This document shows, one piece after another, positions 26,583 to 34,751 of a DNA stretch of 40,590 nt (its first letter is position 1; each line of letters opens with the position of its first letter). Position numbers and translations under genes: made by a program. The notes beneath the pieces were generated by a model that had not been told where the DNA came from, made no database searches, and saw only the letters and a list, made by a program, of their open reading frames with translations. This DNA is from an uncultured Bacilli bacterium (GTDB lineage Bacteria; Bacillota_I; Bacilli_A; RF39; UBA660), in the NCBI GenBank assembly GCA_947598455.1, contig CANQFI010000001.1, positions 1-40,590 of the forward strand, written 5' to 3'.

Positions 26583-28565
26583 TTATAATATTTTCCAATC
26601 TTTCATTTGTTTAATCGTATAACCATACGCATCTCTATCATAATAGTATCCACCATTACCATTAGATTCTAATTGATAATATTTTTGCGCTGATTCATCC
26701 CAAACCATATATATAGTATCACCATTTTTATTTATATTTGAACCTTGAGTTAGCCAAGGAACATCAATTTCACTATTAAATTCAATTATTGGAGTATGAT
26801 CATTAAGAACTTTATTATAATCTGCAGAATCAATTCCAGGTGCAATAACAGTAATATTATTTTCGCCTAAAACATTTGATCCTTTAACATCTCCAAAATC
26901 AATATATTCTCCAGCAGTAGAATTATCATCATAGCCGGAATTAGAAATAATAGTATCCATTGAAGGAAGATTTTTACTTGCCGCATTAGCTGGATTAGTA
27001 GTCATACCACTATACATATTTCCATCATAATACTTCCATGCTAAATCTTGTGAATCATTTATTTCTTCAATTGATCCATCAGCATGTTGTTTAAGAATAC
27101 AACTAAATCCATTTTCATCAGTATATAAATAAATATTATTTCCTGAACTATCACTACCATGATATACGGCATCTTTAAGAGAACCATTATAATTTATTTT
27201 ACAATTATCGCCACGACGAATTGTATAAGTTATGTCATAATTATTTTTTAAATTAGTATCAGCACCAACATCACCTTGTTCAGCATTAGAATCATCAGAT
27301 TGTTCTGGCTCTTCTCCTGTACTACCATCAGCAGCCTGCTCACCACCAGTTTGTTCTTCTTCACCAGTAGTACCATTTTCATTATCAACTGGCTGATTAG
27401 TAACTTCTGTTAATTCACCATCTTCATTTGTCTCATAATGATGAACAATTTGACCATCTTCATCATATTCATTTTTTTCAATAACATTACCTTGGTCATC
27501 ATACTTTTCTTCAGTTTTCATATGTTCAGAATCATAATATTCAGTCTTTGAAATTTTATTACCTTCTATATTATATGTAATTGTCGTTCCACATCCATTG
27601 ATATCTACATCTACAATTGTATAACTATTATTACCAATTTGCCATGTACCACCAGCAGCCAAGATTGAAGCTATAGCTGCAGCATCAGTATAATTTTCAA
27701 ATAATAAATTACCACTTTGAGTATCAAATACTCTATAACCTACAGTTTCATTGTTTGAAATATCTTCTTCACAATAAGTACCATAACAATCATTAGTAGT
27801 TTTTAATATAAGATTATTATTTGCATCATACTCATATTCAGTAGTTCTAATTAAATTTTCATTTTCATCATACTCATTAAACTTTTCTAAATTGCCATCA
27901 GCATCATAATATTTATAAGATGTAATTTTATTGTCTTTAAATTCTTCTTCAACATAAGATCCACCTATATTAGTATACATTTGATAAGTAGGATCTCCAT
28001 TTTCATCATATTTTTCTCGCTTTATTAATTTTCCATCTTCATTCCATTTATCCATTTGTTTCAAATTGCCTTGATCATCATAATATTTATGAACTGTATT
28101 ACCACTGCTATCAACTTCCGTCTCAGTTTTACCACCATATGGATTAACAGTACCATCTTTATTAGTTTGATCACGCAATTCTGTAGATTTTCCTGGTGTA
28201 GTTTCACCTGGTGTAGAGCCATCTGAACTACCAGTAGAATCACCAGCACCAGCTCCGGTTCCGCCTTCAGTAGCATTTTGAATTATTTGAATCAATTCTG
28301 TTGCTAAAGCATCAGTACCAATAGACATTCTTGCAAAATGTTTAGAAAACAAATCTATACCATTTTTTAAATCTCCCAAAGCTGTTTCATATCCATGAGT
28401 TCCTTCTTGAAAAGCATCATAATCCTCACCAACCCATGCACCACTTAAACCATCAATTTCACTATACAAACTCTTATATTCATTTTCAAAATCATTTGCT
28501 TGATTATTTAATTCTTTTGATAATTCTTCTTGGACACTACTATCGGCAGTAAAATCATATGCCAT
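26583..28565 (-). CDS. WXG100 protein with MORN/YD-like repeat tail (660 aa)
   Basis: The N-terminal 105 residues are a WXG100 hairpin (YSEIDGLSGAWVGEDYDAF, W-V-G at the turn). A Gly/Ser/Thr linker follows. Then imperfect repeats of about 20-24 residues with the core YDxxGNLxxxxxYDENG occur at about 145-260 and 335-390 (YYDDQGNLKQMDKW, KYDENGDPTYQMY, YYDADGNLEKFNEYDENENL). This is the pattern of MORN-variant/YD repeats seen in YwqK-like and polymorphic-toxin proteins. A Glu/Gly-rich spacer leads to a C-terminal domain of about 210 residues (TYTIRRGDNCKINYNGSL ... YTIKQMKDWKIL) that I do not recognise. Probably an ESX-exported effector; no catalytic residues can be named. Confidence 0.7.
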   Translation of the reverse strand: MAYDFTADSSVQEELSKELNNQANDFENEYKSLYSEIDGLSGAWVGEDYDAFQEGTHGYETALGDLKNGIDLFSKHFARMSIGTDALATELIQIIQNATEGGTGAGAGDSTGSSDGSTPGETTPGKSTELRDQTNKDGTVNPYGGKTETEVDSSGNTVHKYYDDQGNLKQMDKWNEDGKLIKREKYDENGDPTYQMYTNIGGSYVEEEFKDNKITSYKYYDADGNLEKFNEYDENENLIRTTEYEYDANNNLILKTTNDCYGTYCEEDISNNETVGYRVFDTQSGNLLFENYTDAAAIASILAAGGTWQIGNNSYTIVDVDINGCGTTITYNIEGNKISKTEYYDSEHMKTEEKYDDQGNVIEKNEYDEDGQIVHHYETNEDGELTEVTNQPVDNENGTTGEEEQTGGEQAADGSTGEEPEQSDDSNAEQGDVGADTNLKNNYDITYTIRRGDNCKINYNGSLKDAVYHGSDSSGNNIYLYTDENGFSCILKQHADGSIEEINDSQDLAWKYYDGNMYSGMTTNPANAASKNLPSMDTIISNSGYDDNSTAGEYIDFGDVKGSNVLGENNITVIAPGIDSADYNKVLNDHTPIIEFNSEIDVPWLTQGSNINKNGDTIYMVWDESAQKYYQLESNGNGGYYYDRDAYGYTIKQMKDWKIL

Positions 28566-28596
28566 ATATCTACACCATCTTTCTTTTCAATCAAAT

Positions 28597-28653
28597 AGTA
28601 CATTGTAAATTGCTAATAAATTAGCAACTTACAATGTACTACTTACGTAGTAC
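28597..28653 (-). promoter_or_regulatory. Double hairpin between WXG100 genes, unit 3
   Basis: In the transcript, GTACTAC-GTAA-GTAGTAC (28653-28636) is followed by a 20-bp stem whose arms are 28640-28621 and 28616-28597, loop TTTA. The only non-Watson-Crick pair in the long stem is G-U. The two stems share five bases, so they cannot both form fully. No T-run follows, so it is not a simple terminator. The same arrangement occurs at 34677-34740. Confidence 0.7.
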
Positions 28654-28661
28654 ATAATGTT

Positions 28662-28961
28662 TTATCCTTGAGTTGTTGAACTGAATCCACTATATGCACT
28701 TTCTGTAGATTCTGTTTTTTGAACAGCAGCTGCAGCAGCTTTCATTAATTCTTGAAGTCTAGAGAATTTTGAATTTATATCAGTATAAATTCTATTCCAA
28801 TCTTCAATATCTGTACTAGCCCATCTACCTGATGCATCACTAGTAGCATCAGTTAACTTAGAATTAGCAGCAGTTAATTCTTGTTCAATACTACTAATGC
28901 AAGCATTAATAGCAGTTTGTTCACTAGTAAATTGTTCATAGTTTAATTTATCTAAAGCCAT
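28662..28961 (-). CDS. WXG100-family protein, 99 aa
   Basis: The size and helix-turn-helix form match WXG100/Esx proteins. The turn reads GRWASTDIEDW, so the usual W-x-G is W-A-S. Ala-rich helix 2 (LMKAAAAAVQKTE) ends in a flexible AYSGFSSTTQG. Such proteins are exported as dimers by EssC. Its place as second gene of unit 3, just before the double hairpin, matches the gene at 34752. SD AAAGGAAAG. Confidence 0.75.
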   Translation of the reverse strand: MALDKLNYEQFTSEQTAINACISSIEQELTAANSKLTDATSDASGRWASTDIEDWNRIYTDINSKFSRLQELMKAAAAAVQKTESTESAYSGFSSTTQG

Positions 28962-28991
28962 ATTTTCACTTTCCTTTCTTATATAATTTTA

Positions 28992-29288
28992 TTAGATTCC
29001 AGACATACTAGATTTATTTTCAGCTACAGTTTCATCCATAGCAGTTGCAGTACTAACTAAATGAGTACCAACTTCTTGTACTGTAATTGATGCTTCATTA
29101 AGTAGAGTATAAACTTCATTTGCTACATTTCCAAATTCAGTAGCATCGTCCCCACTCCAGATACCTAAAATAGCTTCCTTGTGATTTTTGAAATTTTCTA
29201 CTTCTTCTTGAAAAGTAGCTCCATTAGTATTGATACCACTTCCAGAAGTATTTACTAATTCAGTATCAATTGCTAAACCATTTGACAT
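28992..29288 (-). CDS. WXG100-family protein, 98 aa, first gene of T7SS unit 3
   Basis: A typical Esx-type protein. Helix 1 (FQEEVENFKNHKEAIL), the turn GIWSGDDATEF with W-S-G, and helix 2 (VYTLLNEASITVQEVGTHLV). The frame is open to 29363, but SD GGAGGTGA lies just before the ATG at 29288; the upstream part overlaps the leader. It is the first gene behind the promoter at 29401-29429, so it is likely the most strongly made protein of this unit. Confidence 0.85.
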   Translation of the reverse strand: MSNGLAIDTELVNTSGSGINTNGATFQEEVENFKNHKEAILGIWSGDDATEFGNVANEVYTLLNEASITVQEVGTHLVSTATAMDETVAENKSSMSGI

Positions 29289-29320
29289 ATCTTCACCTCC
29301 ATAATATTTTATAAGAATAT

Positions 29321-29353
29321 AGTCAAGTAACATAAAGAATACAATGCTTGACT
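29321..29353 (-). promoter_or_regulatory. Inverted repeat in the leader of T7SS unit 3
   Basis: AGTCAAG (29327-29321 on the + strand read as CTTGACT on the minus strand) and its inverse at 29347-29353 are 19 bases apart between promoter and first SD. Could be an operator or a leader hairpin; weak evidence. Confidence 0.3.
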
Positions 29354-29400
29354 TATTTACCAAACACCCCTAACTTACTCATCATATCCTTATACACTTA

Positions 29401-29429
29401 ATTATATAAAATTAATGTCAATTAATCAA
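29401..29429 (-). promoter_or_regulatory. Sigma-A-type promoter of T7SS unit 3
   Basis: TTGATT (29429-29424), 17 bases, TATAAT (29406-29401) on the minus strand, after the terminator of unit 2. It leaves a leader of about 105 bases before the first WXG100 gene. Confidence 0.75.
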
Positions 29430-29450
29430 TAAAAGTTTTAAAAAAAATGT

Positions 29451-29476
29451 AAAAAAAGACTTGCTTGAAGTCTTTT
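29451..29476 (-). terminator. Rho-independent terminator of T7SS unit 2
   Basis: Minus-strand AAAGACTT, a 5-base loop, AAGTCTTTTTTT directly after the stop of the DUF4176 gene. Confidence 0.9.
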
Positions 29477-29477
29477 C

Positions 29478-29858
29478 TTAAGAATTTTCTTCTGTAAATG
29501 GTTTAAATGGTATTGCTGAATTATTTGCTTCAGTATTATTGGTTTTAATACTTTCTGTATCAACGGTTGTATTACCATTATCATTTTCAACTAAAGAAAC
29601 TATTTTATTTAATTTATCTTTAAATGCCTTTTCTTCATCATCTTCATAACCTAAGAAAAATATTTTATCTATTTGATCATGATCAAATAAACAAACTTGA
29701 TTTGAACTTAAATATCCTTCTGGATAAACACAGCCACTATAATCATATATCTTTTCTTGGTTTTCTTGAGCAACTGAACAGAAACCAGTTATCATTGCTC
29801 TTTTTCTTCCACCTTTCAATAAAACAACAGTTCCGATTGGCAAATATTTTTCTCTCAT
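29478..29858 (-). CDS. DUF4176-domain protein, end of T7SS unit 2
   Basis: 126 aa. One DUF4176 domain (4-75): KYLPIGTVVLLKGGRKRAMI, DYSGCVYPEGYLSS, FDHDQIDKIFFLGYEDDEEK. A polar tail rich in Asn/Thr/Glu follows. The tandem DUF4176 gene at 22532 is its paralogue and also closes its unit. It is cytoplasmic. SD GGAGG. Function in the ESX locus unknown. Confidence 0.85.
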   Translation of the reverse strand: MREKYLPIGTVVLLKGGRKRAMITGFCSVAQENQEKIYDYSGCVYPEGYLSSNQVCLFDHDQIDKIFFLGYEDDEEKAFKDKLNKIVSLVENDNGNTTVDTESIKTNNTEANNSAIPFKPFTEENS

Positions 29859-29878
29859 CTTTTTTCCTCCTTACTTAC

Positions 29879-32641
29879 TTAATTATTTCTATTACTAGAA
29901 GTATTAATATCTATATTACTTTCATTATTATAAATTTGTTGAATAATAGTTGGATCAACCGTCTGCTGATTTATCGTTTGAGAATCAATACTTGATTGCA
30001 TTGTTGGTATTTCTTCACTAATTACATACTCTGTATTTTCATAATTAAAGCTACTTTCACCATTATTCAAATAATTAGTTTCAGCAATCCCTTCACCTAC
30101 ATCATAATCATTAGAGAAACCTAAACCAGTATTTTTAGATACAACATTTTCACCATTACCATTCATAATCGTCGTATCAGATAACATATTATCATTTGGT
30201 ATATCTTCTATTAATTTATTATCTTCTATATTATTTATAATTTGTTCGGCGTTATTAGAACCATTCGCAATATTTTCAACATTACTTGAATCATTTGCGA
30301 TTTCCGTTTCTACATTTTCACTTGTATCTCTAAATCCTAACCCAGAACCATCTTTAGAAACATCTACATATTCACTATTATCCGATCCAGATTCCACATC
30401 ACTTAAATTATTATCAATACCATCTCCATGTTCTGGAACTTCAGAATTATTGTTACTTTCTGGAATCTTATTTTCAGGAATCTCACTAGGGATATCATCA
30501 CTTGCAGATATATCTCTATTTGCAACTATATCATCTTTTATTTTTTCATAATATTCATCTTTAGCATTTTCATATTTTTCTTTTGAATTTTCATATGTTT
30601 CTTTAGCTTTTTGAGCTGATGAAACATCTTCATTAGCCTTTGTTACTGATTCATTATATTTGTTAACAGCTTTATTATATTTTTCAACATCTTTATCTGA
30701 CCATTTATCAGTATTTGTACCAGATTTTTTAACAATATTCTGTTTAACACTATCTAATTTTGCTTTATTATCATTAGCCTCATTAATAGAAGTATTTGCA
30801 CGATCTAAAGCATTATCATAATTAACTTTTGCATTATTCATTTCATTTTTAGCATTAACTACATTCTGATCTAAATTAGGATTAGATAAAAAGGCATTTG
30901 TTTCACCATTCAATAAACTATTATATGATGGATTATCATCAAATCTTGTATCAAACATTGTCATATCCATATTCGAATTTTGAGCAATTGATTTTGATAT
31001 ATTGGCTAAATCTGAACTTTGTTTAGCAGCTAAGAATGCAGCAAGTCCAAGTTCTTTATTACTAGCTATTGCATTGGCATCTTGTGTTGTATAACCAGAT
31101 TTTTCTAAATAATCAACTAACTCATCTTTAGCTAAAGAATTAAATTCATTTATTTGATTACTTCGATAATCAGCTAATTCCTCAGGAGTATATTGTTCAT
31201 AGAACTTATCTTGTGCTAAACTATCTACATCCTTGTTTGTTAAAGAATCAATTTTCGGAGCTGGATTTATTTTTTCTTTAACTATATCTACAACACCATT
31301 ATCAGTAACATCACCAAGTTCTTTTTTTATTTCTTCTTTCAAAACTTCTTTCAAATCTAAGCCCATATCTGCTTCTACATCAGCTTCTTTATCAACTTCC
31401 ATACCAGCTTCTATGTCTTTTTTAGATTTCCTTGCTTTAATTTTTTCAGTTGCATTGTTACCACTAGAACCAGAAGGTGCATAACTTCTTTCACCACCAG
31501 TATCACTGTCACTACCAACATCAATTTCATTATCACTATCATCTTCAAAATCTTCCTGATTTATTATTTTAGAACGTTTCTTTTTATCCTTGTCTTTATC
31601 TTTTTTATCTTTTTCTTGTTCAGTAGAAGGAATACTAAATGCTCCTTTATCAACTTTTTCAGGAAGATCACCATATGCACCATTAACTAGTCCTGACAAT
31701 GCCATCGCCCCTATAGCTGATGCATTAGTTAAACCTTCAAAAGCACTATTCAATGCATCAACATCAAATGCCCCAAAATATTTATTATGAACCTCTCTAC
31801 GATTATATTCTTGACCTGTAGCATCTTCATACATTTGAGAAATTCCACCGGTACTCGCTACTGACATATAACCTCTTGATAAATATGTATTAACAGTTTC
31901 TTTTGTTTTTCTACCATTCTCTGTTAATTTTGCATCTAATTCTTCAGCTGACATATTTGGATTATCATACGCGATTACTATATTACTAGCAACAGTTATT
32001 CCTACATAAGTATAAAAAGCATTTACCATTTCAGATATTGTATGAGTACCATCTTCATCAGTATAAACTAATGTTTCAATAGTAACTTCTTCACCATCCA
32101 AATTAATTGTCATATTTTCAACACTAAATCCTTCAGGTAAAGTTCCAAGAGTTTTTAATGCCTCCTCTAATGATGGTGTTTCTCCTTCAAAAGTCTCAAT
32201 TGCTGTTTGAATAGAAGTTAAAGAATCTAAAACAGATTGAATATCATTCTGCATATTATCTTCAGAAAAGATACTAACAGCCTTAGCATCATATTCAGCC
32301 TTTTTATCTTTAATTAAAGAAATTGCTTCATTTTTAACCTTTTCATCATACCATATCCAATTACTATAAGAAGATTCATCTGGATCTTGTATACCATTAC
32401 TATTATTATCATAATAGCCAGAATCTTCATATCCATAATCACTAGTCTTAAAATTTGCTTTTACATATTTCACCCATTTTTCGATTATTGTACTATTAGT
32501 CGGCCAACTTCGCGACTCAGTTTCGGCATCAGATTTAAAAGAATTTACATGTTCTACTAAATCATCAAGATATTTTTGAATTGTCTTAGCTTTTGTAATT
32601 GCACTACTAAGATTACCATTATTCAATTTAACATAACCCAT
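29879..32641 (-). CDS. Large modular T7SS-associated protein (920 aa), paralogue of the 771-aa protein
   Basis: Order of parts: a helical N-region with a Trp (1-330; MGYVKLNNGNLSSAITKAKT, SRSWPTNSTIIEKWVKY, and a DxDxN-like loop YYDNNSNGIQDPDESS that could bind calcium); an Ala/Gly segment (AIGAMALSGLVNG); a Lys/Asp linker; an acidic helical stretch with KADVEADMGLDL-type repeats; a second helical domain (about 480-600); a coiled coil (about 610-705); and a disordered Asn/Ser/Glu tail with two copies of VSKxxxGLGF (about 767 and 840). No signal peptide and no known toxin domain. It is similar to the 771-aa protein along both structured parts, while linkers and tails differ. Probably an exported component or effector of the system. 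SD GGGAGGTGA. Confidence 0.7.
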   Translation of the reverse strand: MGYVKLNNGNLSSAITKAKTIQKYLDDLVEHVNSFKSDAETESRSWPTNSTIIEKWVKYVKANFKTSDYGYEDSGYYDNNSNGIQDPDESSYSNWIWYDEKVKNEAISLIKDKKAEYDAKAVSIFSEDNMQNDIQSVLDSLTSIQTAIETFEGETPSLEEALKTLGTLPEGFSVENMTINLDGEEVTIETLVYTDEDGTHTISEMVNAFYTYVGITVASNIVIAYDNPNMSAEELDAKLTENGRKTKETVNTYLSRGYMSVASTGGISQMYEDATGQEYNRREVHNKYFGAFDVDALNSAFEGLTNASAIGAMALSGLVNGAYGDLPEKVDKGAFSIPSTEQEKDKKDKDKDKKKRSKIINQEDFEDDSDNEIDVGSDSDTGGERSYAPSGSSGNNATEKIKARKSKKDIEAGMEVDKEADVEADMGLDLKEVLKEEIKKELGDVTDNGVVDIVKEKINPAPKIDSLTNKDVDSLAQDKFYEQYTPEELADYRSNQINEFNSLAKDELVDYLEKSGYTTQDANAIASNKELGLAAFLAAKQSSDLANISKSIAQNSNMDMTMFDTRFDDNPSYNSLLNGETNAFLSNPNLDQNVVNAKNEMNNAKVNYDNALDRANTSINEANDNKAKLDSVKQNIVKKSGTNTDKWSDKDVEKYNKAVNKYNESVTKANEDVSSAQKAKETYENSKEKYENAKDEYYEKIKDDIVANRDISASDDIPSEIPENKIPESNNNSEVPEHGDGIDNNLSDVESGSDNSEYVDVSKDGSGLGFRDTSENVETEIANDSSNVENIANGSNNAEQIINNIEDNKLIEDIPNDNMLSDTTIMNGNGENVVSKNTGLGFSNDYDVGEGIAETNYLNNGESSFNYENTEYVISEEIPTMQSSIDSQTINQQTVDPTIIQQIYNNESNIDINTSSNRNN

Positions 32642-32660
32642 GAATTATCACCTCCCATTG

Positions 32661-32897
32661 TTAATTTTTAACTTCATTTTCAATAGATTTCATTTCTTTT
32701 GCCCCAGTTTCTAAAGAACTTTTTTTATCTTCTAGAGCTGTTTTCAAATTTTTTAATTTATCATTAATTTGTGTAAAATCACCAACATCTGTTTCTAATA
32801 AATCAGCACTAAGAGCTTTTTGTAAATCTGGTATTTTAGAAATTGCATCATCAATACTTTGTATTGCCCCATTAATTCCACTATAATCAACCGCCAT
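32661..32897 (-). CDS. Small helical protein of the T7SS cassette (78 aa)
   Basis: All-helical, acidic/Lys-rich with heptads (INDKLKNLKTALEDKKSSLE), no Trp, no W-x-G, no signal. It lies just before the 920-aa gene with SD GAGGTGA. The 139-aa gene holds the same place in the other cassette, and the two share a weak pattern (xDFxxI/V then a charged helix). Likely a partner or chaperone of the large protein; I do not recognise a family. Confidence 0.65.
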   Translation of the reverse strand: MAVDYSGINGAIQSIDDAISKIPDLQKALSADLLETDVGDFTQINDKLKNLKTALEDKKSSLETGAKEMKSIENEVKN

Positions 32898-32967
32898 ATA
32901 ATTTTCACCTCACTATACATCAAGCATAACATTTATAAAATTAATTATTTTTTGTTAAATAAATTTT

Positions 32968-34347
32968 TTAAACTTCTATTGGAGTATTATCATCTATAAC
33001 ATTTTCATTATTGTATAAATTTGCAAAAGACTGAGGTCTACGAATTTCACTAAGTCTTGAGCCATTACCAGATCCAATACCATCTTCATGAGTATTAACA
33101 CTACCAGTTGTATCAACATTACCTACTTCACTGCCAATATTTTCTTCGCCTATTCCAGTACCAACATTTTCAACAGTATCCACATTGCTTGCTTCACTAC
33201 CAGTTGTTCCAGCATCAACAATTTCACCGGTTCCTACAGTACCACTTTCACTACCAATGTTTCCTTCACCAGTTTCAGTACCAACATTTCCTACAGTACC
33301 TACATTGCCTGCTTCACTACCATTTGTTCCAACACCTGCACTACCTTCGGCAACCCATTTATTTTCACTTTTATCATAAACATAATTATTGGTTGCAATA
33401 GTACCATCACTATTTGTTTTTTTAACAACCATAGTTTTTCCTTGACCATACTCATCGAACTCTATTTCCTGAGTCATTAACTTATCTTTAGAAGTAACAA
33501 TCGCAGTTTGTTGTTTACCATTTTTATCAAATGATATTTCAACTACACCTTCTGAATCATTATTTATTGTTTGTCTTACAATCTTTCCTTCATCATTATA
33601 TTCAGCAGTCATTGTTTCAATAGGCTTTCCATCCTCGTCATATGTAACTTGACTAATAGGATTATTATTTTTATCAAACAACTGTTTAGATTTCATATTT
33701 CCATTACTATAATCAATCTTAGTTGTAACACCATCTGAATCTTTGTTTATATCCATAAGTAATGTTTTACCATCTTTTGCAAATGTCTTACTACTAACGA
33801 TATTACCTTTATCATCGTATTTATTCTGTTGTACTTGTAATATTTCTCCATTTTTATCTTTATAAGTAAGTTTTTTAGATCCATCAGATAATTCTTCTAC
33901 CTCAACACCATTTGTTTGACTAGCATTACCTAAAACTTTTGCAGTTGACGCACTAGAACCTGTATAATCACCAGTTCTACCATGTTTTTTAACCCACTTA
34001 CGAGCATCTTTAACTCCATCTAAAGAAGATGCATTATCTCTATATAAAGCCGTTGTCTCAACAGTAAATTGTTCATTATTAGCAGCAATTATTGCCACTG
34101 CTTCATTCCACGCAGCAAAATTAGCATGGAAATCCCCAAAATTTGAAGCATTCGCATTCCAAATATTTAATAGCTTAGTTCCATATTCTCCATAAATTGC
34201 TGAATCAGCCCCAGCATTTATCATAGTTTCAATATAGTCATTTAACTCTTTTAATACATCAGCAAAATTCGTAAAATCTGTTTCTAAACTATCCATTTTA
34301 GTTTTAACATTTTCAACATCAAATGAAATAAAATTATTATTCGCCAT
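32968..34347 (-). CDS. WXG100-like protein with MORN/YD-like repeat tail (459 aa)
   Basis: ATG at 34347 is chosen: SD AGGTGA overlaps the in-frame GTG at 34356, so the longer form is unlikely. Residues 1-110 are a helical hairpin paralogous to the one at 25915 (SAIYGEYGTKLLNIWNANAS). Residues about 155-335 hold imperfect repeats (NKYDDKGNIVSSKTFAKDGK, LFDKNNNPISQVTYDEDGKP, EFDEYGQGKTM). Then come two 40-residue Gly/Thr/Ser/Glu repeats and a short tail (RRPQSFANLYNNENVIDDNT). The repeat tail resembles that of the 660-aa protein, although the N-terminal hairpin belongs to a different subfamily. Putative ESX-exported effector. Confidence 0.7.
   Translation of the reverse strand: MANNNFISFDVENVKTKMDSLETDFTNFADVLKELNDYIETMINAGADSAIYGEYGTKLLNIWNANASNFGDFHANFAAWNEAVAIIAANNEQFTVETTALYRDNASSLDGVKDARKWVKKHGRTGDYTGSSASTAKVLGNASQTNGVEVEELSDGSKKLTYKDKNGEILQVQQNKYDDKGNIVSSKTFAKDGKTLLMDINKDSDGVTTKIDYSNGNMKSKQLFDKNNNPISQVTYDEDGKPIETMTAEYNDEGKIVRQTINNDSEGVVEISFDKNGKQQTAIVTSKDKLMTQEIEFDEYGQGKTMVVKKTNSDGTIATNNYVYDKSENKWVAEGSAGVGTNGSEAGNVGTVGNVGTETGEGNIGSESGTVGTGEIVDAGTTGSEASNVDTVENVGTGIGEENIGSEVGNVDTTGSVNTHEDGIGSGNGSRLSEIRRPQSFANLYNNENVIDDNTPIEV
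33091..33330. repeat. Tandem 120-bp repeat, two copies
   Basis: Copy 1 (33330-33211) and copy 2 (33210-33091) encode 40-residue units. Unit 1 starts GTNGSEAGNVGTVGNVGTET; unit 2 starts GTTGSEASNVDTVENVGTGI; both continue GExNIGSExG. It forms a low-complexity spacer in the 459-aa protein. Confidence 0.85.
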
Positions 34348-34363
34348 AAACTTCACCTATCTT

Positions 34364-34651
34364 CTACTTTTCTAAAGCTTTTTTAATTTCTGATTCTAAA
34401 GTTTCTCTAGGTTCTTGAACTTTCTCTATTAAAACACCAAAAGCTCTTATAAGTGAGGACAATTGTTCCATTGAAGGTCTATAATCTTGACAAGACGAAT
34501 TAAATTCATCATAACTACTACCAGACCAATCAGTACTTAAACCATCAATTTTACTATAAATTGATTGAACTAAAGAATCTATCTCACTAGCAGCACTATC
34601 ACATTTTTCTTTAGCTTCATTTAAAAATCCCTCATTTACTGCAAAGTCCAT
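34364..34651 (-). CDS. WXG100-family protein, 95 aa
   Basis: A stand-alone WXG100 hairpin: YSKIDGLSTDWSGSSYDEF, W-S-G at the turn, helix 2 MEQLSSLIRAFGVLIEKV. It closely resembles the N-terminal hairpin of the 660-aa protein (YSEIDGLSGAWVGEDYDAF), so here the same module exists without the repeat tail. It follows the double hairpin at 34677 and precedes the 459-aa gene by 16 bases. Likely exported by EssC. SD AAAGGATG. Confidence 0.85.
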   Translation of the reverse strand: MDFAVNEGFLNEAKEKCDSAASEIDSLVQSIYSKIDGLSTDWSGSSYDEFNSSCQDYRPSMEQLSSLIRAFGVLIEKVQEPRETLESEIKKALEK

Positions 34652-34676
34652 ATTATCATCCTTTCAAAGTACCCCA

Positions 34677-34740
34677 AGTACATTATAAATAAAAGAAAAT
34701 TCTTTTATTTATAATGTACTGTGTATTATTTTCATACACA
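34677..34740 (-). promoter_or_regulatory. Double hairpin between WXG100 genes, unit 2
   Basis: In the transcript, a 7-bp hairpin (TGTGTAT/ATACACA, arms 34740-34734 and 34726-34720) is followed by a perfect 21-bp stem (arms 34720-34700 and 34697-34677) with a minimal loop. The outer 12 bases AGTACATTATAA match AGTACATTGTAA of the hairpin at 28597. No T-run follows. Same order as in unit 3: WXG gene, small hairpin, long hairpin, SD, next gene. Confidence 0.75.
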
Positions 34741-34751
34741 ATACTTTTATA

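Noticed and set aside
28597..28653. Rho-independent terminator or insertion-sequence ends
   Set aside because: No T-run follows the stem, and no transposase or target-site duplication is seen. The same applies to 34677-34740.
31233..31790. Plus-strand frames opposite the 920-aa gene
   Set aside because: Antisense shadows in a Lys/Asp/Glu-rich coding stretch; no SD or promoter on that strand.
33088..33480. Several overlapping plus-strand frames opposite the 120-bp repeat
   Set aside because: They arise because the repeat lacks stops in all antisense frames; composition is low complexity and there is no start signal.
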